A DNA stretch of 31,026 nucleotides from positions 1 to 31,026 of the IMG/VR virus record IMGVR_UViG_3300017917_001712, one strand, 5' to 3'. Shown in pieces: positions 7,219 to 14,616 of the stretch (its first letter is position 1; every line of letters begins with the position of its first letter). Under the pieces are notes generated by a model that worked only from the letters and a program-made list of their open reading frames with translations, was not told where the DNA came from and made no database searches. This DNA comes from a virus. A program made the translations under genes and the position numbers.

Positions 7219-8208
7219 ATGAAAAAACTAACAGTAGCATTATTAGCTAGCGCAAGTCTTGCACTAAGCGGCTGTGCAAGTTATTCACAGATGGATAAGT
7301 TGTTAACTAAAACTCAATTCCAAGATGCAAAGATTGAAGGCACAACACTGGATCGCCCAGAATTTGTATTACCAAAGCCAGCTAACGGCCCAATGGTAGT
7401 TGCTGTATACAGCTTCTTAGATAGAACAGGTCAACGTAAGCCGAGCCCAATGGTTGCACAGTTAAGCAGTGCAGTTACACAAGGATCAGAAACTTATTTG
7501 ATTAAAGCACTTCAAGAAGTAGGTAACGGCGGATGGTTCAAAGTTGTTGAGCGTGTTGGACTAGACAACTTAATGAAAGAGCGTCAGATGATTCGTCAGA
7601 TGCGCGAAATTTACGAAGGTGCAAACGCAAAACCAATGCCCCCAATGTTGTTTGCAGGTGTATTGGTTGAAGGTGGTATCGTGGGTTATGACAGCAATGT
7701 TGTAACAGGCGGTAGCGGTATGCGTATTTTAGGTATTGGTCCGCAAACCCAATATCAAGCAGACATGATTACTGTAAGTCTGCGTGTAGTTAGTGTTACT
7801 ACCGGTGAGGTATTAGTAAGCATTACTACAACAAAAACAGTATATAGCTACATGGATAAGTTAGGTGTACTACGATTTGTAGAAGCTGGTACTAAATCTA
7901 TTGAAGCTGAAATTGGTATGGGTGTAAACGAAAGCGGAAATCGTGCAACTAACATGGCTATTCAAGCCGCAGTAGTTGAAATGATTCGCGAAGGACAGAG
8001 AAAAGGCTTTTGGGACTACGATCCAAAATCTGTAGAAGAAATTAGACTAGCTGAAGAAGCCAAAAAGAAAGCTAAAGAAGAAGCACAAATTCTTAATAAG
8101 CTAAAAAACACACTTAAAGGCAAAGAGAAGAACGACACTGTAGAATCAAAAACAAATATGATTGTTGATGGTTCCGGTGTAACAGTTAAAACAGGAGAGA
8201 GTCAATGA
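7219..8208 (+). CDS. csgG: CsgG-like outer-membrane curli secretion pore (lipoprotein)
   Basis: I start at ATG 7219 (329 aa), because MKKLTVALLASASLALSGC is a perfect lipoprotein signal with lipobox LSGC at Cys19. The upstream in-frame ATG at 7198 would overlap csgF and spoil the signal. The core matches CsgG: VAVYSFLDRTGQRKPSP, AVTQGSE, FKVVERVGLDNLMKERQMIR, VEGGIVGYDSNVVTGGSG, GIGPQTQYQADMITVSLRVV, STKT-type strand TTTKTVYSYM and KGFWDYDP. CsgG forms a nine-subunit outer-membrane channel that exports unfolded curlins with CsgF. By alignment the tyrosine and phenylalanine of the E. coli constriction appear as Ser and Leu. After about residue 270 there is an extra about 60-residue Lys/Glu-rich tail ending in VTVKTGESQ. 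Preceding csgF and following curlin genes are coupled. Confidence 0.93.
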   Translation: MKKLTVALLASASLALSGCASYSQMDKLLTKTQFQDAKIEGTTLDRPEFVLPKPANGPMVVAVYSFLDRTGQRKPSPMVAQLSSAVTQGSETYLIKALQEVGNGGWFKVVERVGLDNLMKERQMIRQMREIYEGANAKPMPPMLFAGVLVEGGIVGYDSNVVTGGSGMRILGIGPQTQYQADMITVSLRVVSVTTGEVLVSITTTKTVYSYMDKLGVLRFVEAGTKSIEAEIGMGVNESGNRATNMAIQAAVVEMIREGQRKGFWDYDPKSVEEIRLAEEAKKKAKEEAQILNKLKNTLKGKEKNDTVESKTNMIVDGSGVTVKTGESQ

Positions 8209-8897
8209 ATAAGACATACAAAGGCTTGTTGTTTGGTCTTGTAATGGCTTTAGGCTCTACCAGTGCTTTTGCTCAGGTAGCAAATACTACTAACAAAGTT
8301 TTCATCGACCAAGTTGGTAATAGTAATACAGTTACCCTAACACAATCAGGTAGTGGCAATAACATCGGCGTAAGCTCAAGTGATTATGCTACTATTACTG
8401 GCGACAGCAACACAGTAACAATGAGCCAGACTGGTGACGGTAATAAAGCAAATTATAAAATAACAGGTAATGGTAACACATATACAAGTGTTGTAACAGG
8501 TAATAACAATGATGTACTAGTAACTTGCGGTACAAACGCAGGTGCATGTACAGGTGTTATTATTGATCAGACAATTACAGGCAGTGGCAACAAACTAGTT
8601 GAAACAATCGCAGGTAGTGCTATCAATAGTAAGACAAAAATTGTTGGTAACTTAAACGACCTACAATACAATTTATTAAGCAGCAATGGTAAACTCGATG
8701 TTGACATTAGTGGTGATAGTAACATTCTACGCCACAATCAAAATGGCGCAGCAGGTGTTAACGGTCACGACCTTAAAGTAGCAATTGTTGGTTCATTGAA
8801 CCAAATCACAACTACACAGGGCGGTACAATTGACACAACTGTAAACATCAAAGTTAACGGCGGCAGTAACGTCATCAACGTAACTACGAGCAACTAA
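8205..8897 (+). CDS. Curlin-repeat amyloid subunit (CsgA/CsgB-like)
   Basis: The protein has 230 residues, with a Sec signal peptide (GLLFGLVMALGSTSAFA, cleavage after Ala23). The mature chain carries curlin repeats of the N-x-V-x-x-x-Q-x-G-x-x-N type: VFIDQVGNSNTVTLTQSGSG and GDSNTVTMSQTGDGN, then weaker GNGNT, GNNND, GSGNK, GDSNI and GSLNQ units at about 20-23-residue spacing. Each unit would form one strand-loop-strand rung of the amyloid cross-beta solenoid. An unusual CGTNAGAC stretch near residues 105-115 could form a disulphide-closed loop. The gene overlaps csgG by 4 nt (ATGA). Curlin identity is strong; whether it acts as major subunit (CsgA) or nucleator (CsgB) cannot be decided. 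Confidence 0.85.
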   Translation: MNKTYKGLLFGLVMALGSTSAFAQVANTTNKVFIDQVGNSNTVTLTQSGSGNNIGVSSSDYATITGDSNTVTMSQTGDGNKANYKITGNGNTYTSVVTGNNNDVLVTCGTNAGACTGVIIDQTITGSGNKLVETIAGSAINSKTKIVGNLNDLQYNLLSSNGKLDVDISGDSNILRHNQNGAAGVNGHDLKVAIVGSLNQITTTQGGTIDTTVNIKVNGGSNVINVTTSN

Positions 8898-9973
8898 TGC
8901 TACGCAAGATTGCTATTGCAATATGCTGTTTTCTAAGTGCAGTGCCAGCTTGGGCTGAGATTGGTAAAATCTCAACTCAGGTTGGCCCTGACTCTTCCAT
9001 TCAGCGTGGGAAACAAGTTATTGCAGGTAAACCTAACACAGGGATAGCATCCAATGATACAGTTAGTACTCGTAAAGGTACTACATTAAACATCAATTTC
9101 AAAGATAACACCAAAGTAAAAATTACAGAAAACAGTCGTCTAGTAATTGACGACTTTGTTTACGATCCTAAACAAAGTGATGCAGGTAGGCTAGCAATGA
9201 AAGTATCTATGGGCACGGTACGTTATGCTAGCGGACAAATTGCCAAAGTAAATCCTCAAAGAATTAACATCAAAACCCCTAGTGCTGCAATCGCAGTGCG
9301 AGGCACAGATTTCCACATGACGGTAGATGAGATGGGCAGAAGTTTAGTTATTCTGGTACCTAGCTGCCGCGACGAAAATGAAATTATTAAAACAGATGAA
9401 CAGCGTTTGTTAAATTGTCAAACAGGTAAGATTATAGTAGAGAATGCAGCAGGTGCAGTCACACTGGAAGAACCATTTAGTGCAACATATGTAGCAAACT
9501 TTGATTCATTACCAAATCCTCCAGTTACACTAAAGCTAACCAGTATTGATCCGAGAATTAGTTTTGATAGTCAGGTAACAAATGATTTGATTATTAGCCC
9601 ACCAGAAGCTGTCCAAGAACAGTTAGCTAAAGCATCAAAAGACGGCGAAAAAGAAGAAAAAGAAGAAGAAACTGTAACAAGAACAGCAAATGCTGATAAC
9701 AATAGAAATGCCGGTAAAGATGATGCAAGAATTACTGCATTAGCCGCCGGCAGCAACGCTAAAGGTCCTTGCTCAGAAAAGATTATTTGCGTTGAAACAA
9801 ATCCGTATGTGACTTTTTATAGAACCACAGACAGCGATCATTACGCAGAGGTACGAGCAAGACTTGGTGCAAACACAAATCTTACCATCATTCATAATGG
9901 CGATGAAGGCAAAGTGGGTTGGGGACCAGCGCCTAACTCGGGTAACATTATAACTATTAGGCAGTCAAAATGA
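8897..9973 (+). CDS. Secreted FecR-domain protein
   Basis: The 358-residue protein has a signal peptide (AIAICCFLSAVPAWA, cleavage after residue 20). Residues about 25-160 match the FecR domain: an early VSTRKGTTLNINFKDNTKVK segment, then SRLVIDDF, then SMGTVRYASGQ and the diagnostic IKTPSAAIAVRGTDF. A Glu/Lys-rich linker (EKEEKEEE, about residue 250) precedes a C-terminal beta-rich domain with two cysteines (CSEKIIC) and a final GWGPAPNSG segment. It lacks the transmembrane helix of classical FecR, so it should be periplasmic or exported. FecR-domain proteins often sit beside CHASE2 cyclases in bacterial genomes, as here two genes downstream, and may act as envelope sensors. It overlaps both neighbours by a few bases, which indicates coupling. 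Confidence 0.8.
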   Translation: MLRKIAIAICCFLSAVPAWAEIGKISTQVGPDSSIQRGKQVIAGKPNTGIASNDTVSTRKGTTLNINFKDNTKVKITENSRLVIDDFVYDPKQSDAGRLAMKVSMGTVRYASGQIAKVNPQRINIKTPSAAIAVRGTDFHMTVDEMGRSLVILVPSCRDENEIIKTDEQRLLNCQTGKIIVENAAGAVTLEEPFSATYVANFDSLPNPPVTLKLTSIDPRISFDSQVTNDLIISPPEAVQEQLAKASKDGEKEEKEEETVTRTANADNNRNAGKDDARITALAAGSNAKGPCSEKIICVETNPYVTFYRTTDSDHYAEVRARLGANTNLTIIHNGDEGKVGWGPAPNSGNIITIRQSK

Positions 9974-11367
9974 GAAAGATACTAGCAGCATTATTATTTT
10001 TCATCAGCATGCCAGCACTAGCACAGCAAGCTAACTTTGGTTTTGAGAGCGGTAACTACTCTAACTGGACTGTTAGTAATGGTAGTACAACTGTTAAGAC
10101 CGGCGGCTGGAGCGATAGTGGCTCGGGCGCACAAGTTACTACAGGTGTAAACAATTATTGTCCTGGTGGTGGTAAATGTTGGACTATTACACCGTATGGT
10201 ACTTATATGTTAAGCATACAAGCAGGTAGTGGCTCTCCTTCGTTTGACAGCTCAATGACAACTCTTGGCTTTACTAGTGCTGAAACTACTTCAATTAAAA
10301 ATACCATTTACCAAAATGGCAACATGTACCCAACTAACGCTTCTTACGCAAGACGTAGTGTAGTACTAGAAGCAGGTAAAACTTATACCTATGCATGGAA
10401 CTATCTTAGCACAGACTATACTCCATACAATGACGGTTCAATGGTTGTGGTAACAGGCCCAGCTGGACCAGTAACAGTTAACGGTCAACAAAAATATGCA
10501 CTGCTAGGTTTTACTAATCCTGGAACTGGTAACTATTCGACTGGCAGCTATGGCTCAACTGGTTGGCAGCAGATAGTTATTACTGTAACTGTTACAGGAA
10601 CTTATGACTTATCGTTTATATCTTTTAACTTAGGTGACACAGCACTAAGCCCAATTCTTTTTATTGATGAAATCATAGGTACTACTCAACTTAACGGTCA
10701 GGATTTTACATCGGTTGCGCCAAACGCAGGTAGTACTGCTCCTCCACCCCCAGCCCCCGGCCCAACAGGCCCAACATATTGCTGTGGTGGCACTGATACA
10801 TCATTTAATGCTAGCACAACAAATACAGCTAAAGTTAATATCTTTAGTTCTAGAACTGTCAAGGATTCCAAAGTAATCATTGAACAAATTGGTTCTGGTA
10901 ATAGTATTACTGTAACACAAAGTGGTACTAGGGAAAATTACTTTAAGTATTACAGTAACGGTAATAATAACACTACTACTGCTACACAAAGTGGCACAAG
11001 TAATGCAGTGACAAACTATATGGACATTACAGTCAATGGTAGCAGTAATAGCTTAACACTAAGCCAAACAGGCACTGGTGGAGCAAAAGGAATCTTTGCT
11101 ACAGTAGCAAATAATAACAATACGATAAATATCCAGCAAAAAGATAATGGTAGCCATTACCTAGATTTATCTTTGAGCGGTGGCAACAAGTCTGTTGCTA
11201 TCATCCAACAAGGCAGCGGAAATCATATGGCCGCAGTCAGCCTTAGCGGGAACCCAACAAGTTTCGAATTGACACAAAGTGGCAGTACACAAAACTTCTA
11301 TTCAATTGCACATTCGTGTGCAACAACTGGAGGATGCGGTACAATCACAGTAACACAAGGACAATAA
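9970..11367 (+). CDS. Fusion of an exported beta-rich adhesin-like domain to curlin repeats
   Basis: The protein has 465 residues, with a signal peptide (ILAALLFFISMPALA, cleavage after Ala18). Residues about 20-250 form an exported beta-sandwich-like domain: NFGFESGNYSNWTVSNG at the start, VLEAGKTYTYAWNYLSTDY in the middle, FIDEI near the end. This order is typical of carbohydrate-binding or extracellular jelly-roll modules. A proline-rich hinge (APPPPAPGPTGP, about 257-269) and a CC pair follow. From about 300 come at least five curlin units at about 23-26-residue spacing (VIIEQIGSGNSITVTQSGT, NNNTTTATQSG, SSNSLTLSQTG, NTINIQQKD, KSVAIIQQGSGN). The curlin half should dock into or nucleate the amyloid while the N-terminal domain is displayed. 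A CATTGGC loop near the end resembles the Cys loop of the other curlin. Domain identity of the N-terminus is inference. Confidence 0.78.
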   Translation: MRKILAALLFFISMPALAQQANFGFESGNYSNWTVSNGSTTVKTGGWSDSGSGAQVTTGVNNYCPGGGKCWTITPYGTYMLSIQAGSGSPSFDSSMTTLGFTSAETTSIKNTIYQNGNMYPTNASYARRSVVLEAGKTYTYAWNYLSTDYTPYNDGSMVVVTGPAGPVTVNGQQKYALLGFTNPGTGNYSTGSYGSTGWQQIVITVTVTGTYDLSFISFNLGDTALSPILFIDEIIGTTQLNGQDFTSVAPNAGSTAPPPPAPGPTGPTYCCGGTDTSFNASTTNTAKVNIFSSRTVKDSKVIIEQIGSGNSITVTQSGTRENYFKYYSNGNNNTTTATQSGTSNAVTNYMDITVNGSSNSLTLSQTGTGGAKGIFATVANNNNTINIQQKDNGSHYLDLSLSGGNKSVAIIQQGSGNHMAAVSLSGNPTSFELTQSGSTQNFYSIAHSCATTGGCGTITVTQGQ

Positions 11368-11368
11368 C

Positions 11369-13402
11369 ATGCTTAAGAAAATTTTACTAAGTCCATGGAC
11401 TGCATTACTCACACTAATTTTAATCGTAGGTATCAGAGCACTAGATCCTAGCTTCGTTGAAAGTGTACGCTTAAGATATTTTGATACACTTATTACCAGC
11501 AAGCCGCCTGTGCAAAATAATGTTTACACTGTGAACATTGATGAAGCAGCACTAGACAAATATGGACAATGGCCTTTTCCACGTGATCAGTATGCAAGCA
11601 TAGTAAAAGATTTATATAGCAGAGGCGCAGGCCTTGTTGTATTCAATGTGTTAATGGCAGAGCCAGATCGCTTCAAAGGCGACAAGGCTATGGAAACTGC
11701 GATGGCACAGTATCCAGTTATACTACCAAATGTGCCATCAGACAAGTCAAAAAATAATCCTCGCGAAACTGGCGCCGCAATCCTAGGCCCAGAGTACTTA
11801 GATACAGTAATTCAATATCCTGGTATCATTGCTAACTTGCCTAACTATGAAGGACTAGCAATCGGTACAGGTACAGTTAATACATTACCAGAGATTGACG
11901 GTGTTAATCGTCGCGTACCATTAGTAGCCAGTGTAGACGGAACATTATATCCAGCACTAAGTTTAGAAGTACTGCGAGTAGTAGCAGGCGATCCTAGCTT
12001 TCAAATTAAGCTAAACGAACTTGGTGTTGAAAAGATGCGTATACCTCAGTTTGGTCCAGTTACTACAGACAGCTTAGGTCGTGTGTGGATTGACTGGAGC
12101 CAAAAGTCACACAGCATCAGTTTAGCAGACTTGCCTAAAGACTTTAGAGGTGCTGTTGTTATTGTAAGCCCAACCGCAGCAGGCATCAGTAACCCAGTGC
12201 CAACAGCACTAGGGCCAATTCATCCACATGAACTACAAGCCGCAGTAGTTGGTACTATGTTTAACGGTGTAAACATTCAACGCCCAGACTATGCAGACTT
12301 TGCAGAAATTGCTGCATTACTTGCATTGGGCTTAATTATAATTTTCTTATCAAGGTGGACATATGTCGGTCTTTCTACAACTGTTGTTGGGATCGCTGCC
12401 AGTGTTGGTGGCTCTTACTGGTTGTTTATTAACCACAACGTGCTCGCAGACGCGACAGCAACTACTATTGGCCTTATTCTTGTTGCCCTGCACGTTTATG
12501 GCGTTAAGTTTGTAAGTGAGTTCTTGCAGAAGCAACAAATTAAAAAGCAGTTTGGCACTTACTTAAGTCCAGACCTAGTAGCACAGCTACAGCGTCAACC
12601 AGAACTGCTAAAACTAGGTGGTACAGAACAAGAGCTGTCAATTATGTTTACTGATGTTCGTGGCTTTACTACAATCTCTGAACACTATGGCAAAGACGTT
12701 CAAGGCTTAACAAGTATTATGAACCGTTATATGACTGCTATGACTAAAGCTATCCTTGAGAACAAGGGTACGCTAGACAAGTATATTGGTGACGCACAGA
12801 TGGCATTCTGGAACGCACCTGTTAATAATCCACAACACGCAAAAGATGCAGTACGTACTGCATTCCAAATGTTAAAAGCACTAAAGGAATTCAATGAAGA
12901 AATTAAGGCAGAAGGTGTACCAGCTTTTGGTATGGGTCTCGGTATCAATACTGACACTGTGGTTGTTGGCAATATGGGCAGCGATCAGCGTTTTGACTAT
13001 ACCTGTCTTGGCGACGGCGTTAATCTTGCTAGTCGCCTCGAAGGTCAATCCAAGCCCTACGGAGTCAAAATCATTATCGGACCAAAAACGGCTGAGTATG
13101 TGCGAGAAGCATACCAAGTCGTTGAGCTCGATTTACTCGCAGTAAAAGGCAAAACAGAACCGGCACAAATTTTCACAGTTTTAGAAGAATTTGATGCTGC
13201 CGATGAAAGAGTACACAAACAATTTTTAACAGCTTATCGCAAAGGTGATTGGGATATCGCATACAGAATAGCTACAGACATGAGACACAGTTGGAAGGGT
13301 GAACTAACTCAATATTACGAAGCAATGCGAGCTCGTATACATGAGTTTAAAGCAAGTCCTCCCAAAAACTGGGATGGCATTTACAGAGCCACATCAAAAT
13401 GA
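11369..13402 (+). CDS. CHASE2-domain membrane adenylate cyclase (class III, Lys/Thr type)
   Basis: The protein has 677 residues: an N-terminal membrane helix (about 12-25), an extracytoplasmic CHASE2 sensor domain (about 30-300, with YTVNIDEAALDKYGQWPFPR), three membrane helices (about 310-385), then a cytoplasmic class III cyclase domain (about 420-610). Catalytic residues are present: metal aspartates Asp429 (MFTDVRGFT) and Asp475 (YIGDAQMAFW), purine-selecting Lys471 and Thr545 (DYTCLGDGVN), and transition-state residues Asn552 and Arg556. The Lys/Thr pair points to ATP and the class IIIb subgroup, some of which respond to bicarbonate. The enzyme should make cAMP in response to an envelope signal. 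AAGGA precedes the ATG. It is the last large gene of the curli operon, paired with the FecR protein. A complete, apparently active CHASE2 cyclase in a phage is unusual. Confidence 0.9.
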   Translation: MLKKILLSPWTALLTLILIVGIRALDPSFVESVRLRYFDTLITSKPPVQNNVYTVNIDEAALDKYGQWPFPRDQYASIVKDLYSRGAGLVVFNVLMAEPDRFKGDKAMETAMAQYPVILPNVPSDKSKNNPRETGAAILGPEYLDTVIQYPGIIANLPNYEGLAIGTGTVNTLPEIDGVNRRVPLVASVDGTLYPALSLEVLRVVAGDPSFQIKLNELGVEKMRIPQFGPVTTDSLGRVWIDWSQKSHSISLADLPKDFRGAVVIVSPTAAGISNPVPTALGPIHPHELQAAVVGTMFNGVNIQRPDYADFAEIAALLALGLIIIFLSRWTYVGLSTTVVGIAASVGGSYWLFINHNVLADATATTIGLILVALHVYGVKFVSEFLQKQQIKKQFGTYLSPDLVAQLQRQPELLKLGGTEQELSIMFTDVRGFTTISEHYGKDVQGLTSIMNRYMTAMTKAILENKGTLDKYIGDAQMAFWNAPVNNPQHAKDAVRTAFQMLKALKEFNEEIKAEGVPAFGMGLGINTDTVVVGNMGSDQRFDYTCLGDGVNLASRLEGQSKPYGVKIIIGPKTAEYVREAYQVVELDLLAVKGKTEPAQIFTVLEEFDAADERVHKQFLTAYRKGDWDIAYRIATDMRHSWKGELTQYYEAMRARIHEFKASPPKNWDGIYRATSK

Positions 13403-13590
13403 TTAAACTAGAAAGTAACAGAGATAGTACACGATTTACTGTATTAGATGATGATAAGGTTATTGTGTTTACTAGCAGTTATACACATGCAATGGAAGTC
13501 TATGAGCGTGCAAAGGCAAATGACTTAGATTTTATAGAAAAAATGTTTGTACCTTTTACGCCTCAGGATCCCACAGCTTCACAGTTATAA
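13399..13590 (+). CDS. Small unknown protein at the end of the curli operon (63 aa)
   Basis: The ATG overlaps the cyclase stop (ATGA). The protein begins MIKLESNRDSTRFTVLDDDK, then has VIVFTSSYTHAMEVYERAKAND and ends DPTASQL. It is predicted to be a small soluble alpha/beta protein. Its 3' end overlaps the convergent minus-strand gene (13556-14182) by 35 nt. Coupling with the cyclase favours a real gene. It could be a regulator of the cyclase, but no family is recognised. Confidence 0.55.
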   Translation: MIKLESNRDSTRFTVLDDDKVIVFTSSYTHAMEVYERAKANDLDFIEKMFVPFTPQDPTASQL

Positions 13591-14182
13591 ATGTATTTCT
13601 GTAGTGTCTAAAATCTTTTATTAGCTGTCTAGCATGAAACAACTCTAGTGGTATACTGTCTGTGTATTTCGTCATGGGCAGGTAATACCTACTTACTATT
13701 CGTTCTAGACGTTTGATATCTATACTGAGAGCATCAACAATTTTATTGTTGTATTCGTGGTCAGATAATAATCCTATTAACCATGCATGGTATTCGTTAT
13801 CGGGATTATAGCTACGAGTAATTTCTCTTACTTCATAAAATAATGCACGTATAGGATTAATATTTGCACGATATTTTACCAGCACCGACGGAAACTTAAA
13901 ATCCGCAGATTCTGTTTCTAATTGACTTATAGTACTGGTATAATCTTTGCGCAACGCACGTTTTAAACTATCTAAGTTTTCTTTTATTTTTTTCTCGTAG
14001 GCACTTACCAGTAAGTCAGCAATCTTTTTATGCTTATCAGATAATTTTTCGTAATAGCCGGTTTTTATGTCGTCAATGGAATATGCCCCTTCGAGTAAAT
14101 CAAAAGGTATGGTTTTTGTTCTTTGATATTTTTCTAATTCGTGCTGGATGCGTAGCAGTACGAAATCTACGACGTCGTTCAT
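13556..14182 (-). CDS. Unknown helical phage protein, probably leaderless
   Basis: I choose ATG 14182 (208 aa) over an upstream in-frame ATG at 14287, because 14182 lies just after the Nudix stop and exactly 5 nt after a late-type box (14188-14195) with no Shine-Dalgarno. The protein is almost all helical and charged (LRIQHELEKYQRTKTIPFDL, KIADLLVSAYEKKIKENLDS) with a tyrosine-rich C-terminal half (RYYLPMTKYTDSIPLELFHA). No signal peptide, membrane helix or known catalytic motif is seen. It follows gp14, gp15 and Nudix on the minus strand, so a virion-assembly role is plausible but unproven. Confidence 0.65.
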   Translation of the reverse strand: MNDVVDFVLLRIQHELEKYQRTKTIPFDLLEGAYSIDDIKTGYYEKLSDKHKKIADLLVSAYEKKIKENLDSLKRALRKDYTSTISQLETESADFKFPSVLVKYRANINPIRALFYEVREITRSYNPDNEYHAWLIGLLSDHEYNNKIVDALSIDIKRLERIVSRYYLPMTKYTDSIPLELFHARQLIKDFRHYRNTFITVKLWDPEA

Positions 14183-14187
14183 TGCAC

Positions 14188-14195
14188 TATTTATT
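14188..14195 (-). promoter_or_regulatory. Late-type promoter box (AATAAATA), leaderless arrangement
   Basis: On the minus strand AATAAATA is followed by GTGCA and then the ATG at 14182. The box overlaps the end of the Nudix gene. Spacing to ATG (5 nt) is identical to that at three other genes in the window. Confidence 0.5.
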
Positions 14196-14616
14196 CTTTG
14201 TGTATTCCAAGAATAGTGTGTAGTTTTTCTGTTCCGCCGTTTTTGTTTAGTGTTAGTCTTGCGCCATTGTGTAAAGGTTGCGGCCAAACACCTATGTTAA
14301 CCCACGCATAACCTGCACTCTCGCCATTTAGCACAGGACTGAATTCTTTTTCTACTACATAAACAAAACTGTAATAATAAAATTTTTGATCTTTGCTTTG
14401 GTAAACATCTATGGGGTTTAGTTTTGCAAGCTCGGGAACAAAACCAATTTCTTCAGTAAGTTCACGTTGAATACACTCATAGACTGTCTCGCCTTTTTCT
14501 ATAAGGCCTCCCCAGAATCCCCAAGTGTTTTTAAATCTCTTATCAGAGTTGCGTAATTGTAGTAAGCAACGACCTGTGTCTTTTGCTAAAAATACTACGC
14601 CGGCGGCTGTTGTCAT
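14191..14616 (-). CDS. Nudix hydrolase
   Basis: The protein has 141 residues. The complete Nudix box G-x5-E-x7-R-E-L-x-E-E-x-G-F lies at residues 37-59 (GGLIEKGETVYECIQRELTE, then EIGF), with the usual upstream strand GVVFLAK and downstream FYYYSFVYVVEKEF. Nudix enzymes hydrolyse nucleoside diphosphates linked to another group (NTPs, ADP-ribose, NAD or mRNA caps); the substrate here cannot be read. The start overlaps the gp15 stop by one base (TAATG), so it is translationally coupled to a tail gene. Phages of the T4 group often carry Nudix enzymes. Confidence 0.88.
   Translation of the reverse strand: MTTAAGVVFLAKDTGRCLLQLRNSDKRFKNTWGFWGGLIEKGETVYECIQRELTEEIGFVPELAKLNPIDVYQSKDQKFYYYSFVYVVEKEFSPVLNGESAGYAWVNIGVWPQPLHNGARLTLNKNGGTEKLHTILGIHKE

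Noticed and set aside
14183-14287. Upstream start of the minus-strand unknown gene
   Set aside because: The added residues are basic, lie within the Nudix gene and have no ribosome binding site; ATG 14182 follows the late box at the spacing seen elsewhere.
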